From Aculops lycopersici (taxonomy: Eukaryota > Arthropoda > Arachnida > Trombidiformes > Eriophyidae): a stretch of DNA of 64,000 nt. The stretch spans positions 5,752,830 to 5,816,829 of the forward strand of contig WNKI01000001.1 in assembly GCA_015350385.1 (NCBI GenBank), read 5' to 3'. A program made the position numbers and the translations under genes. The notes beneath the pieces were generated by a model. The model did not search any database and was not told where the DNA came from. It saw only the letters and a list, made by a program, of their open reading frames with translations. Shown here piece after piece: positions 12,697 through 21,939 of the stretch; positions within the stretch are counted from its first letter, which is position 1, and every line of letters begins with the position of its first letter.

Positions 12697-13128
12697 GTTT
12701 GGGGGAAAAACGTGTGTATCTGTGAGTTTAAGATTTTCTGTGAGTTCCATTGCTCACAAACTCACACAAACTCACAAACCTATCTAAACTCACATAAACT
12801 CACTTAAACTCACATAAACTCACATAGACTCACACCTCTCAATTTTAAGAATTCTCCACTATCACCCTAGTGATGCTCGACTATCACGCACTAATTGTCA
12901 ACGAGTTGAACGTAGAAGCGATGTGTGAGTTTATGTGAGTTATCGACAGATATGTGAGTTTGTGTGAGTTTATGTGAGTTTAGTAAGTTTGAATGAACAT
13001 TGTGATTATAAGTGAGTTAGTGTCCGTCAAACTCACAAACTCACATATACTCACTTATACTCACTTTCCCCCTTGGGGGTCGCATCTCGCTCACATGTGA
13101 GTTTAACTTTTCGTGGGGGAATGAAAAT

Positions 13129-13157
13129 GTGAGTTTATGTGACTCACAACAACCTTA
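13129..13157 (-). repeat. Right terminal inverted repeat of the MITE
   Basis: Inverted partner of 12668-12696, with 28 of 29 bases identical. The GTGCGAGC duplication follows immediately. Confidence 0.85.
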
Positions 13158-13165
13158 GTGCGAGC

Positions 13166-13573
13166 AAGCTAGCAAGCTACCTGGTAGCTGAATCGTTCAA
13201 TGTGCTGAAACTTGTTATTACACCTCGCACATCGGTACGAAGCATCAAGGCAAATCCATTCAGATGTCTGAGTCGGCACAGGATTCTACTTTCTAACTAA
13301 AAATGACGCAGCAGCAGTAGTGTTGGGGGAAACTGCAAAAATCAAGCTTGTAAAGTAAATAACACTTTCACATTGGCACACACTGTGATGCACAGCTTCA
13401 CTCGCGCATCAACACAAACATACAAGACACACATACATTTTCTATGCAGCAAAAGCTGCTGTTGCTGCAGGCTGCAGAGGCAAAATTTTGGTGAGACATA
13501 GGAAGAGAGTTTTTATTATTACTTTAGTCTTTTGAACATTCTAAGAGCAAAAACTATTTTAAATCCCATTATT
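13166..13573. other. CRTC upstream region
   Basis: Non-coding. An acceptor-like TTTATTATTACTTTAG ends at 13526, shortly before the CRTC ATG. The 5' UTR may therefore be spliced from an upstream exon, possibly the one ending near 12281. No promoter motif is clear. Confidence 0.35.
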
Positions 13574-15154
13574 ATGAATAAATCAAAAAGTAGTCCGAGG
13601 AAGTTTGCTGAAAAGATTGCACTATTGAACAAAAAGGAGGCCGAGGGAAATGCAGAATTTGCAAAAATTATCAAGGAGGTGGAGCAGACAACACGTGCAC
13701 CAATACCTCCAGTTGTAGCACCATCGCAACTCCAACAGCAGCAACCACAACAATCTGGGTCACCCATAATCTGGTATCCAAGTCGACCATCAAGTGGCTC
13801 TAGTTGGCTAGATGCGAATTCATCAGGACAAAGAACCTCGGGACCATCATCACCTGTCTATGATGAGTACAATCAACAGCCACAATCTTTAGAGTACATA
13901 CCAGTTCGACAGAATGGTTTCCAACACCAAGAGCAACAACAACACCAACACCAGCAACCACATCACTATGATCCACCAATACTACAACAACACCCTCATG
14001 AGCACCAATCGCAACAACCACCACACCAACAACTCCAACATCATATCCATCAAGCCAATATAAATACTGCGCCGCCCTCACCCCAACCTCAACTTTCTCC
14101 ACAACAACTCAATGAAACAATAAGCTCGCAACCAAATTCTATTAATATTATTGACACACCTGCTGGAGTTCCTGATATTGCGATATTTCCAATTGAAGAT
14201 GATTACGGCTACACCCAGCAGCGAAACCAGCAACAGGTCGTGCAACATTCTAGATCAACGCCACAAGGAAGTCCCGTTCCAGTTGGCTGTCGTAATAATT
14301 GCTCAATCCAACCGTCAACAACTTTGAGTCCTGCACGCTCCTTGCCAGATATCTCAAATTTGAGGGTATCCTCGGGCTCAAGTACACCAATCCAATGTTT
14401 GAATGCTGTACCCATTGCATATAGTGGCCAGCATAGGCTATCGTCGGTTGACATTCCAGCAACCGAATATAGCGAATATGACAGCTATCATACAACAACT
14501 ACAAATACAAAGCCCTCGAATACAACGAGCAGTAGTTACCAAAATCAAAGTTATTTTCAACAAGCGATTGATCAACACCAACCCAATCCTACCATACTAG
14601 CCAGTAGCCCGATCCAGCATCATCATCATCATCCTCAACAACATCATGTGGATGCTCGAATGCAACAATCTTGGCGGTTAACTAACTATGACGTGGATCC
14701 AGGCAGTAGCACAGCCCAGCAACATCACAATCCCAGTACCAATGCGTCTCAACAAACTTTGCACCAAAATTACTACCAAGGTACTCAGCAACATTCACCA
14801 CACTTCCCACAGAATCAAATGGTTAGGGCTAGCTCCACCAATGCAGGTCTCAGTAGTTGGCAGAATAGTAGCGACGCATTAAGTGCTCCTAAGATCAACA
14901 ATAACCATTTCAAGAGTTCTGAGTTGTGTAATAGTTACGTAGATAACTATTGGACTAGCAATAACAATGGGGTAGAGGGCTATGTTACAAGCTCAAATCT
15001 TTTGGAACCATCCAATCCGATAATGAGAAGCAATAGTTATAATAATTTACAAGATGTTATCCCTATCCCAAGCGAAAATGAGAATCAGCTACACTCTTTA
15101 CCTGATCAACATCAAGTTTTCTATGAAAGCCCACAACATGATTGCGGACAATGA
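13574..15154 (+). CDS. CRTC: CREB-regulated transcription coactivator (CRTC/TORC)
   Basis: Coactivator that shuttles to the nucleus and binds the bZIP domain of CREB. Residues 4-43 form the CREB-binding domain: SSPRKFAEKIALLNKKEAE, then a helix ending EVEQTTRAP, close to the family consensus. The middle is very rich in Q, H, P and S. A conserved SLPDISNL motif lies near residue 255, which supports the family call. I chose the ATG at 13574 because it sits right before the domain; the frame is open 14 codons further up but has no other ATG. The product is 526 residues from one exon. The SIK/PKA-regulated 14-3-3 site of other CRTCs (RTNSDSAL-type) is not visible. Its closest substitutes are SRSTPQGSP and ARSLPD, so regulation may differ. 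No clear acidic transactivation tail can be recognised by eye. Confidence 0.85.
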   Translation: MNKSKSSPRKFAEKIALLNKKEAEGNAEFAKIIKEVEQTTRAPIPPVVAPSQLQQQQPQQSGSPIIWYPSRPSSGSSWLDANSSGQRTSGPSSPVYDEYNQQPQSLEYIPVRQNGFQHQEQQQHQHQQPHHYDPPILQQHPHEHQSQQPPHQQLQHHIHQANINTAPPSPQPQLSPQQLNETISSQPNSINIIDTPAGVPDIAIFPIEDDYGYTQQRNQQQVVQHSRSTPQGSPVPVGCRNNCSIQPSTTLSPARSLPDISNLRVSSGSSTPIQCLNAVPIAYSGQHRLSSVDIPATEYSEYDSYHTTTTNTKPSNTTSSSYQNQSYFQQAIDQHQPNPTILASSPIQHHHHHPQQHHVDARMQQSWRLTNYDVDPGSSTAQQHHNPSTNASQQTLHQNYYQGTQQHSPHFPQNQMVRASSTNAGLSSWQNSSDALSAPKINNNHFKSSELCNSYVDNYWTSNNNGVEGYVTSSNLLEPSNPIMRSNSYNNLQDVIPIPSENENQLHSLPDQHQVFYESPQHDCGQ

Positions 15155-15355
15155 TGATAAAATTTCTTGAAGAATATAATAAGATAAGCAACGACGATAA
15201 AGGTCCACCAAGGAGAGATCGTCATATACGTAAAGATGTCTTAACTCGGATCCTACATGAACTATTCGAGGAAAAGATGTACAATTATCAGTTGATAATA
15301 TAGACCAAGTTGTTTCTAATTAAGGTCCATATAATCTCTTGTCTAGACTGTGGCT

Positions 15356-16438
15356 CTATGACTGTTTATTTGTTGTTTTCCTTATATTTGATCTTTCAAC
15401 TTTTTTCTTTATTGCTGATCTAGTATTCCTGGCAGGTGGATCTGCTGGTGGTGTTCGGACAGACTTGGATTTTGAGGGTGTTCTAGGTGTCCTGGATTGA
15501 CTTGTGGCTTGAGTAGATGAAGGCGTGACTGGCCGACTTCTAAACTGGACAAGCTGATCCAATTCATACCCCTCTTCTTGGGTCAGCTTCATTCGATTGA
15601 ATGATTCTAGCACATTATACTTCGCGCCCAAGTCGAAGAAACTTTGCAATGTTTGCTTATAGTCCTTGTCATTTTGGAATAGTCTCTCGTAGACCAATGC
15701 ATCAACTAATTGATTAGTACTTATAAGTAATGAGGCATAGGTATCATCATAACTCTTCTCAAATTCATCAGATCTTTGATTCTTCCTGATAAAAAAAGCA
15801 ATCTTGAGATTGCCACTCATAGTTAACAAGTCAACAATGAGTCTCGTCAAATTATGAGACGACTCAACAAACTCGCAGAACCTTAATCTTGGATAGGTTA
15901 GATTGTTTTGTATACATTGGGTGTCCTCATTATCCACACCCCAAATACCTGTTGCGAACTTTGCAACGCATATAGGTGTATCTAATGAACCGATGATGGA
16001 GGATATTGTGGTCAGTGTATCTTCGAGAGTCATGACTTTTGCTTTATCTCTGGTTCTTGCGGCTCTAGTTGGTTTTCCTTTCTGGTTTACATAGAGTTGC
16101 AAATCCGATCTCAGGTATATCAATAGAATTTGTTGGAATTGATGTCTGTATCCAGATTGAGTGGGCTTTCCAACTTTCTTGTAGAATTTCATCCAATCCT
16201 CTGATGAATTTGGAGGATAGAATAATTCTTCTACATCACTTGTTTGTCCATGCAGGTCGTTTTCGTCCGAGTAGCCAAGATGATATTGAATAATGTAATC
16301 TATAACGAGAGTATTCTCTTCATTGACAGCTTTTATCGATTGCCGCCTCTTTGCGTACCTCTCAAGCAAAACATCCTTAAAGAACCAATCAACATCGTGT
16401 ACAATCCTCTCTAATATACTACAAGTGGTTGCCTTCAT
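15356..16438 (-). CDS. Miniature ELYS-like nucleoporin
   Basis: A single-exon, 360-residue protein. Residues about 150-300 match the helical ELYS domain of AHCTF1/ELYS from memory: an ATGIWGVDNED segment corresponding to GLWLLDH-x-D, then LIVDLLTMSGNLKIAFFIR, then YASLLISTNQLVDALVYER, then a final helical hairpin ending DQLVQF, all in the expected order. ELYS recruits the Nup107-160 complex to chromatin during pore assembly. A basic S/T/P-rich tail follows (about 308-360) with repeated RTP/RTPP and KKK, plausibly for DNA or chromatin binding. Animal ELYS proteins exceed 2000 residues and start with a beta-propeller that is absent here, so this is closer to the short fungal form. The gene converges with CRTC (201 bases between stops) and diverges from EHD. 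The family call rests on pattern memory. Confidence 0.6.
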   Translation of the reverse strand: MKATTCSILERIVHDVDWFFKDVLLERYAKRRQSIKAVNEENTLVIDYIIQYHLGYSDENDLHGQTSDVEELFYPPNSSEDWMKFYKKVGKPTQSGYRHQFQQILLIYLRSDLQLYVNQKGKPTRAARTRDKAKVMTLEDTLTTISSIIGSLDTPICVAKFATGIWGVDNEDTQCIQNNLTYPRLRFCEFVESSHNLTRLIVDLLTMSGNLKIAFFIRKNQRSDEFEKSYDDTYASLLISTNQLVDALVYERLFQNDKDYKQTLQSFFDLGAKYNVLESFNRMKLTQEEGYELDQLVQFRSRPVTPSSTQATSQSRTPRTPSKSKSVRTPPADPPARNTRSAIKKKVERSNIRKTTNKQS

Positions 16439-16781
16439 CTCAGATGGGTAGGTTTGATTCTATAAGCTTCAAATAATGATAATATGTCGTGCAAATATAG
16501 ATGAAGTTATGGTTGGTTTTTTCATGTAAAAGATGATAAAATGCACGCGGTTTTTGGAATAACGTGCGAGTCGGACAGATGTAACGCGAGACTGCTCATT
16601 TTGAGCAGAATTTGTATCCCGCGCCCTGTGCGCTCATTCTGTGCAACCACCTCCAAATTAAATGACACTTAGGCTTCAGCAACCCAGGAGTCAACATCTA
16701 TTGCGAGTATTCTTCACCATTAGAGATACCATCAACCTTGGAATATTTTGAAGAGATTAGTACCCCATCGTTGCAAACAAG

Positions 16782-18401
16782 ATGTTTAGTTGGGTTAACG
16801 GGGATGAAGCCCGTAAGAGGCAACCGGAATTATTTATGAGTGTTGTCGAGGGCCTGAGGCGAATATATAAAAAAAAGATTTTGCCTTTGGAAGAGTATTA
16901 CATGTTCCATGATTTCCACTCGCCACCCTTGGAGGATGCAGACTTTGATTCGAAGCCAATGATCCTATTAGTTGGACAATACTCTACAGGTAAAACAACC
17001 TTCATTAGATACCTACTCGAAAAAGATTTCCCGGGAATTCGTATCGGTCCCGAGCCTACAACTGACAGGTTCATTGCTGTGATGCATGCTGAAGAAGGGC
17101 AAGAGGGAGTTGTTCCAGGCAATGCACTTGTTGTTGACCCAAAAAAGCAATTTCGTCCACTTGCAAAATTTGGCAATGCCTTCTTGAATAGATTTCAAGT
17201 TTCACAAGTCCACTCACCGGTTTTAGAGTCCATCTCAATAATTGATACCCCAGGTATATTATCGGGCGAGAAGCAACGTGTTGATCGTGGTTATGACTTT
17301 ACCGGTGTCTTGGAATGGTTCGCTGAGCGGGTCGATCGTATAATTTTATTGTTTGATGCACACAAGCTAGACATATCAGATGAATTTAGAAGAAGTATCG
17401 AAGCCTTAAGAGGTCATGATGATAAGATTCGTATTGTTTTAAACAAGGCGGATATGATCGAGCATCAACAGTTGATGCGAGTTTACGGAGCTCTCATGTG
17501 GTCGTTGGGTAAAGTTTTGCAAACACCCGAGGTAGCCCGTGTATATATCGGATCTTTTTGGGATCAACCACTACGTTATGATGCGAACAGAAAACTCTTC
17601 GAAGCTGAAGAGCAAGATTTATTCAATGACATTCAGAGTTTACCTCGTAATGCTGCTCTAAGAAAACTCAATGACTTAATCAAGCGAGCCAGATTGGCCA
17701 AGGTTCACGCTTATATTATAAGTGCCCTTAGAAAGGATATGCCCACTGTTTTTGGCAAGGAGAGTAAGAAGAAGGATCTTATTAAGAATCTAAGCCAAAT
17801 TTACGAAGATATTGAGCGTGAGTATCAAATTCCACGAGGAGATTTCCCAGATCTCAAGGAGATGCAAGACAAGCTTGCCAATTATGACTTTACAAAATTT
17901 CATCCACTCAAAAAGCCACTGCTCGATGCAGTTGACACTGTACTTGCACAAGACATTGCCAGATTAGTCGCCAAGATACCCCAAGAGCAACAGGCAACCG
18001 AGCAAAAGGATTCACCAAATGAACTACGTGGCGGCGCCTTCGAGACGGTTAATGAGTCACCATTCGGTTATGGGCGCGGCGAAGGGGTTGACGCTGGCTC
18101 ATATGACACCGACTGGGTTGTGGAGAAAGATCGGGAGCGTTATGTGCAAATATTCAACTCACTAAACCCTGTTGATGGCAAAGTTAATGGAGCTAATGCT
18201 AAACAGGAGATGGTAAAGTCAAAGTTACCCAATACAGTATTGGGTAAGATTTGGAAATTGGCCGATGTTGATCGCGATGGTCATCTGGATGCAGACGAGT
18301 TTGCGCTAGCCATGCACCTAATCAATATCAAGATAAGCGGACATGATATCCCGCCAACATTGCCAAGTCATCTAGTTCCACCATCAAAACGAGGTGTGTA
18401 A
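16782..18401 (+). CDS. EHD1: EH-domain ATPase EHD1/Past1 (RME-1)
   Basis: Dynamin-like ATPase that tubulates and severs endosomal membranes in endocytic recycling. The protein has 539 residues, the normal family length (about 534), from one exon. Visible marks are the P-loop GQYSTGKTT at 65-73, DTPG near 154, NKAD near 223, helical membrane-binding regions, and a C-terminal EH domain (about 445-535) with one calcium-binding loop DVDRDGHLDADEF that binds NPF peptides. The ending HLVPPSKRGV matches vertebrate EHD C-termini, so the stop is in the usual place. That stop lies inside a 25-bp sequence that recurs at 19180-19204. Residues about 405-440 are a linker richer in G and E than the rest. 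One gene probably serves for EHD1-4, as in Drosophila. Confidence 0.97.
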   Translation: MFSWVNGDEARKRQPELFMSVVEGLRRIYKKKILPLEEYYMFHDFHSPPLEDADFDSKPMILLVGQYSTGKTTFIRYLLEKDFPGIRIGPEPTTDRFIAVMHAEEGQEGVVPGNALVVDPKKQFRPLAKFGNAFLNRFQVSQVHSPVLESISIIDTPGILSGEKQRVDRGYDFTGVLEWFAERVDRIILLFDAHKLDISDEFRRSIEALRGHDDKIRIVLNKADMIEHQQLMRVYGALMWSLGKVLQTPEVARVYIGSFWDQPLRYDANRKLFEAEEQDLFNDIQSLPRNAALRKLNDLIKRARLAKVHAYIISALRKDMPTVFGKESKKKDLIKNLSQIYEDIEREYQIPRGDFPDLKEMQDKLANYDFTKFHPLKKPLLDAVDTVLAQDIARLVAKIPQEQQATEQKDSPNELRGGAFETVNESPFGYGRGEGVDAGSYDTDWVVEKDRERYVQIFNSLNPVDGKVNGANAKQEMVKSKLPNTVLGKIWKLADVDRDGHLDADEFALAMHLINIKISGHDIPPTLPSHLVPPSKRGV

Positions 18402-18417
18402 GTTCAGCCCGAATCCA
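18393..18417 (+). repeat. 25-bp direct repeat, copy 1 (covers the EHD stop codon)
   Basis: Contains GGTGTGTAA (Gly-Val-stop of EHD) followed by TTCAGCCCGAATCCA after one variable base. It matches 19180-19204 at 24 of 25 positions in the same orientation. Confidence 0.8.
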
Positions 18418-19432
18418 TACACTTAGAGGGACAGAAATGCCGTGTAATCCAAAATTAAAAGCACAAAACCAGCATGTTTTCGGGTTACACACCCCTTTGC
18501 ACATGGACGACGCGTAATCTCTATTGTAAAACTGGTTAGATAGCGCGGGGTCGAATGATGGGGGCTGGTCACTTTGGTCCAGAGTTCGATGGAGCAGAGG
18601 AGAACAGCGCTTTTTTCTGGATCACGGTGTTGCATTTGAGAAACCAGCGTTTCTTGTTCGAATTTGGCCTAAATTTTGTCGTTTTCTTGTTCATTAAAAA
18701 GGCCAAAGTATCATCATCAATATCATCAATACTCAAATATTCTCGTGGGGTTTGTGAGTTTGTCCAAATTTTCAGACAAGTTACGCGAGAGGCATCGGGC
18801 AAAGCACAAAAAACATACAGTCAAAAGCTAAATAATCGTATATCCACTGCGAGCGGCATGCTCTGGCCTGCTAGGAGGGTACTAGGCTAGTTTGTACAAA
18901 AACAAGAAAATTTAACAAAGGATTTCCCATAGACAAATCTGGGGAACTTTTCTTTCTCCCATTTTGGACTCTCGAAATTTTCAACCTATCTTGCCACAAG
19001 GGGTGAAGTCGGGAGTGTTCGGAGGGAAAATAATAACTCTCTGCACTAATTTTCAGTACCCACCAGGTGACGCTGTTTTTGGCCAAACTGGCAAATTTTG
19101 TTGTGGTGGTCGAAAAGTTTGTTTAAACAAAAAACGCCTGTCTCTTCATGTATTGCAATGGATCGCTGCAGCACCAATGGGTGTGTAAATTCAGCCCGAA
19201 TCCAAGCACAAAGAAGATGGAAAATTAGTGCGTTGCGGGGAGCAAATAGGGGGAAAAAATGTGCTTTTAATTTTGAATCACATACGATATTGCCCTGCGT
19301 GGGAGAAAGAGAGAAAAAGACTTGCATTTGGTTTGAAGATCTACGTCACCCTTGGACGCGATTGAATTTCGCGCGTTGGTCAGTGCACGATGCGCGAAAC
19401 TCATGCCGGCGCACACTACCACACATCCGCCG
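18402..19432. other. Intergenic region between EHD and EF-1alpha
   Basis: No supported gene. It carries one of the two 25-bp direct repeat copies (19180-19204); the other overlaps the EHD stop. Short ORFs here are shadows with no recognisable content. The last part leads into the EF-1alpha promoter. Confidence 0.5.
19180..19204 (+). repeat. 25-bp direct repeat, copy 2
   Basis: Second copy, about 790 bases downstream of the first and about 255 bases upstream of the EF-1alpha TATA box. Weaker similarity continues a few bases further (CAC two bases after the repeat in both). Confidence 0.8.
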
Positions 19433-19475
19433 TATAAAAAGGCATTGCACACGCCGTTGGCCTTCTCTGCCTTTG
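19433..19475 (+). promoter_or_regulatory. EF-1alpha core promoter: TATA box and TOP-like start
   Basis: TATAAAA at 19433-19439 is followed about 25-30 bases later by a pyrimidine run CCTTCTCTGCCTTT at 19461-19474. Translation-factor mRNAs usually begin with such a 5'-terminal oligopyrimidine tract, which places them under TOR control. Transcription would then start near 19461 with a 5' UTR of about 250 bases. The TOP reading is an inference from motif and spacing. Confidence 0.65.
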
Positions 19476-19710
19476 TGAGAGAGAATTGCAAGCAGCATTC
19501 GTTTCTCGCTTCTCACTACACAGTCGGCATTCGTTTTGGATAACTCAACTTAAATCCATCATATAAAATAATTACCAATCGATATATATCATCGTGAAGT
19601 AAAGTTTAATATTGACATCACTACAAATCTCATTACAGCAAATTAAATCATAAACTATTCTTAGTTAATCTTACAATTCTCGTTTTCAACAACTAAAAAA
19701 CAACCTCAAA

Positions 19711-21441
19711 ATGGGAAAGGATAAGTTACACATTAACACCGTCGTTATTGGTCACGTCGATTCTGGTAAGAGTACCACCACCGGCCACTTGATCTACAAG
19801 TGCGGAGGTATCGACAAGCGTGCCATCGAGAAGTTCGAGAAGGAGGCCCAAGAAGTAAGTGTCATTTAGATCTGGTTGATGTTAAATATTAAACCATGAC
19901 TCTCCCCGATGGAACAACGGAAAAGGCTAGCCCGACGCAGCCCCATGCGTTCTGTGCATCGCACGCTGCTAGCCGGCGGACCGGCTTGCTGGCAGCAGGG
20001 TCTGTACGCGTGGCTGCAGCCGTCGTGCCTGTTCATACGCTGCCGCCTATCTGCTCCGTTAATGGCTTCCTGTCCACACCTTTTCTTTCACCATCTATCC
20101 CTAAAGGCCTAAATTCTAACCCTACTTCCCTCTCACAAACAATCAACCGCCTAAACAATGTGATTAAACTATGCGCTCAATTAACCATGACAGATCGGTA
20201 AGGGTTCCTTCAAGTACGCATGGGTCTTGGACAAGCTCAAGGCTGAGCGTGAGCGTGGTATCACCATCGACATTTCGCTATGGAAGTTCGAGACACCCAA
20301 GTTCGAGGTCACTGTTATTGACGCTCCAGGACATCGTGACTTTATTAAGAACATGATTACTGGTACCTCCCAGGCTGACTGCGCTATTCTCATTGTCGCC
20401 GCTGGTGCCACCGAATTCGAAGCTGGTATCTCAAAGAACGGTCAAACCCGTGAGCACGCTCTACTTGCCTACACATTGGGAGTCAGACAATTGATTGTTG
20501 CCGTCAACAAGATGGACAGGACCACTCCACCATACAGCCAGGCTCGTTTTGAGGAAATTCAGAAGGAAGTCTCCAACTTCGTCAAGAAGATTGGTTACAA
20601 CCCAGCCTCCGTGCCATTCGTCCCAATCTCAGGATGGGAGGGTGACAACATGTTGGAGGCCTCAAGCAACATGCCATGGTACAAGGGCTTCTCGATCGAG
20701 AGAAAGGGAGCTAAGTTCGATGGTAAGACCCTTCTTCAGGCCATTGACGCCATGGAGCCACCAACAAGGCCAACTGACAAGCCACTTCGTCTACCATTGC
20801 AAGATGTTTACAAGATTGGTGGTATCGGTACAGTGCCAGTCGGTCGTGTTGAAACTGGTATTATTAAGCCAGGTATGGTCGTTACTTTCGCTCCAGTCAA
20901 CTTGACCACTGAAGTCAAGTCTGTCGAGATGCATCACGAAGCTTTGACTGAGGGTGTTCCAGGAGACAACGTTGGTTTCAACGTCAAGAACGTTTCAGTT
21001 AAGGAGTTGCGTCGTGGATATGTCGCTGGTGACAGCAAGCACGACCCACCAAAGGCCGCCGAGGAGTTTACCGCTCAAGTCATTGTCTTGAACCACCCAG
21101 GTCAAATTTCAAACGGATACACTCCAGTTTTGGATTGTCACACAGCTCACATTGCTTGCAAGTTCCGTGAGATCACTGAGAAGATTGACCGTCGTTCAGG
21201 TAAGAAGATGGAAGATAACCCTAAAGCTATCAAATCCAACGATGCCGCCATCGTCACCTTGGCCCCACAAAAGCCAATGTGCGTTGAGACCTTCGCTGAC
21301 TTTCCTCCATTGGGACGTTTTGCCGTTCGTGACATGAGACAGACTGTCGCTGTCGGTGTCATCAAGAGTGTCAAGGCAAAGGACTTGTCCGGTGGTAAGG
21401 TGACCAAGGCCGCCGAGAAGGCCGTCAAGGGTAAGAAGTAA
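19711..21441 (+). CDS. EEF1A: Translation elongation factor 1-alpha, two exons
   Basis: GTPase that delivers aminoacyl-tRNA to the ribosomal A site. Exon 1 (19711-19854, 48 codons) encodes the start and the P-loop GHVDSGKST, and ends at GAA|GTAAGT. Exon 2 starts at 20194 after CATGACAG and continues in phase 0 with IGKGSFKYAWVLDKLKAE. The product has 463 residues, the normal length. DAPGH, NKMD, the aminoacyl-tRNA-binding domains and a basic KAAEKAVKGKK tail are present. The 339-bp intron is the only one in the coding region. Codon use is strongly biased to C/G-ending preferred codons compared with its neighbours, as expected for a very highly expressed gene. Two AATAAA signals lie at 21540 and 21588. 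Confidence 0.98.
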
Positions 21442-21539
21442 GGAGCATATTATGGAGCTAGCTGAAATGAAATTAAACAATACAACCAATCATATTATGA
21501 AAACAATCTACAAAACCAAATTGGAAACAATTTTGAACA

Positions 21540-21593
21540 AATAAACAACTTATTCTATATCCTTGAAACACAAACAATACAACACACAATAAA
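21540..21593 (+). terminator. EF-1alpha polyadenylation signals
   Basis: AATAAA at 21540-21545 and again at 21588-21593, about 100 and 150 bases after the stop codon. Confidence 0.6.
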
Positions 21594-21939
21594 TTAAATA
21601 TGCTCCCTTGACTTTATCTTCGGTGTCCACTCTTATCCATTACCTCGGCATTATTGGTTGATACAATCATCATTTCCAGTCCATCTCGCGTTGACAGGTC
21701 AACGAGTCCTGATGGCATCAGGGGTTCACCTGCAACACTTCATGAGAGTCCGGTGCACCTCTTTATGGAATGAAACAATAGCCGCATCTCTTTGTTTCTC
21801 TCTGCGGCTGTTCGGTTAACATAGCGCCAAAGTAAAGATTTAATACTGTTCATGTCCACGTGCTAATGTTTCATCTCTAGAGCACTACTGTACGTACGAG
21901 ATTGAATCTGTTAGAGTCCTCTTAGATATTACATATGTA
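21594..21939. other. Short intergenic region before UNG
   Basis: No gene seen. It ends the EF-1alpha transcript and contains the presumed UNG promoter, with no clear TATA box. Confidence 0.5.

Larger units (their letters stand above)
12660..13165. mobile_element. hAT-like non-autonomous DNA transposon (MITE) with target duplication
   Basis: The element spans 12668-13157 (490 bp) and is flanked by a perfect 8-bp direct repeat GTGCGAGC at 12660-12667 and 13158-13165, read as the target site duplication. Its ends are 29-bp inverted repeats (12668-12696 and 13129-13157) that differ at one base and begin TAAGG(A/T)TGTTGTGAGTC. The interior is packed with about two dozen copies of ACTCAC or its complement GTGAGT, mostly within units such as ACTCACATAA. 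They are arranged so that the left cluster (about 12757-12836) complements the right cluster (about 12924-12985), so the strand can fold back on itself. There is no coding capacity. An 8-bp duplication with short inverted repeats and subterminal repeats is the known pattern of hAT-type (and P-type) elements. The superfamily assignment is an inference. Confidence 0.85.

Noticed and set aside
12668..13157. Possible telomere-like or CRISPR-like array in the ACTCACATAA repeats
   Set aside because: Units are irregular, occur in both orientations and sit between inverted ends with a target duplication, so a transposon explains them better. No spacer-repeat regularity.
21640..21790. Ribozyme- or tRNA-like pieces (CTGATGGCATCAGG, GGTTCACC) after EF-1alpha
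   Set aside because: No consistent hammerhead core or paired A/B boxes and no cloverleaf could be drawn.
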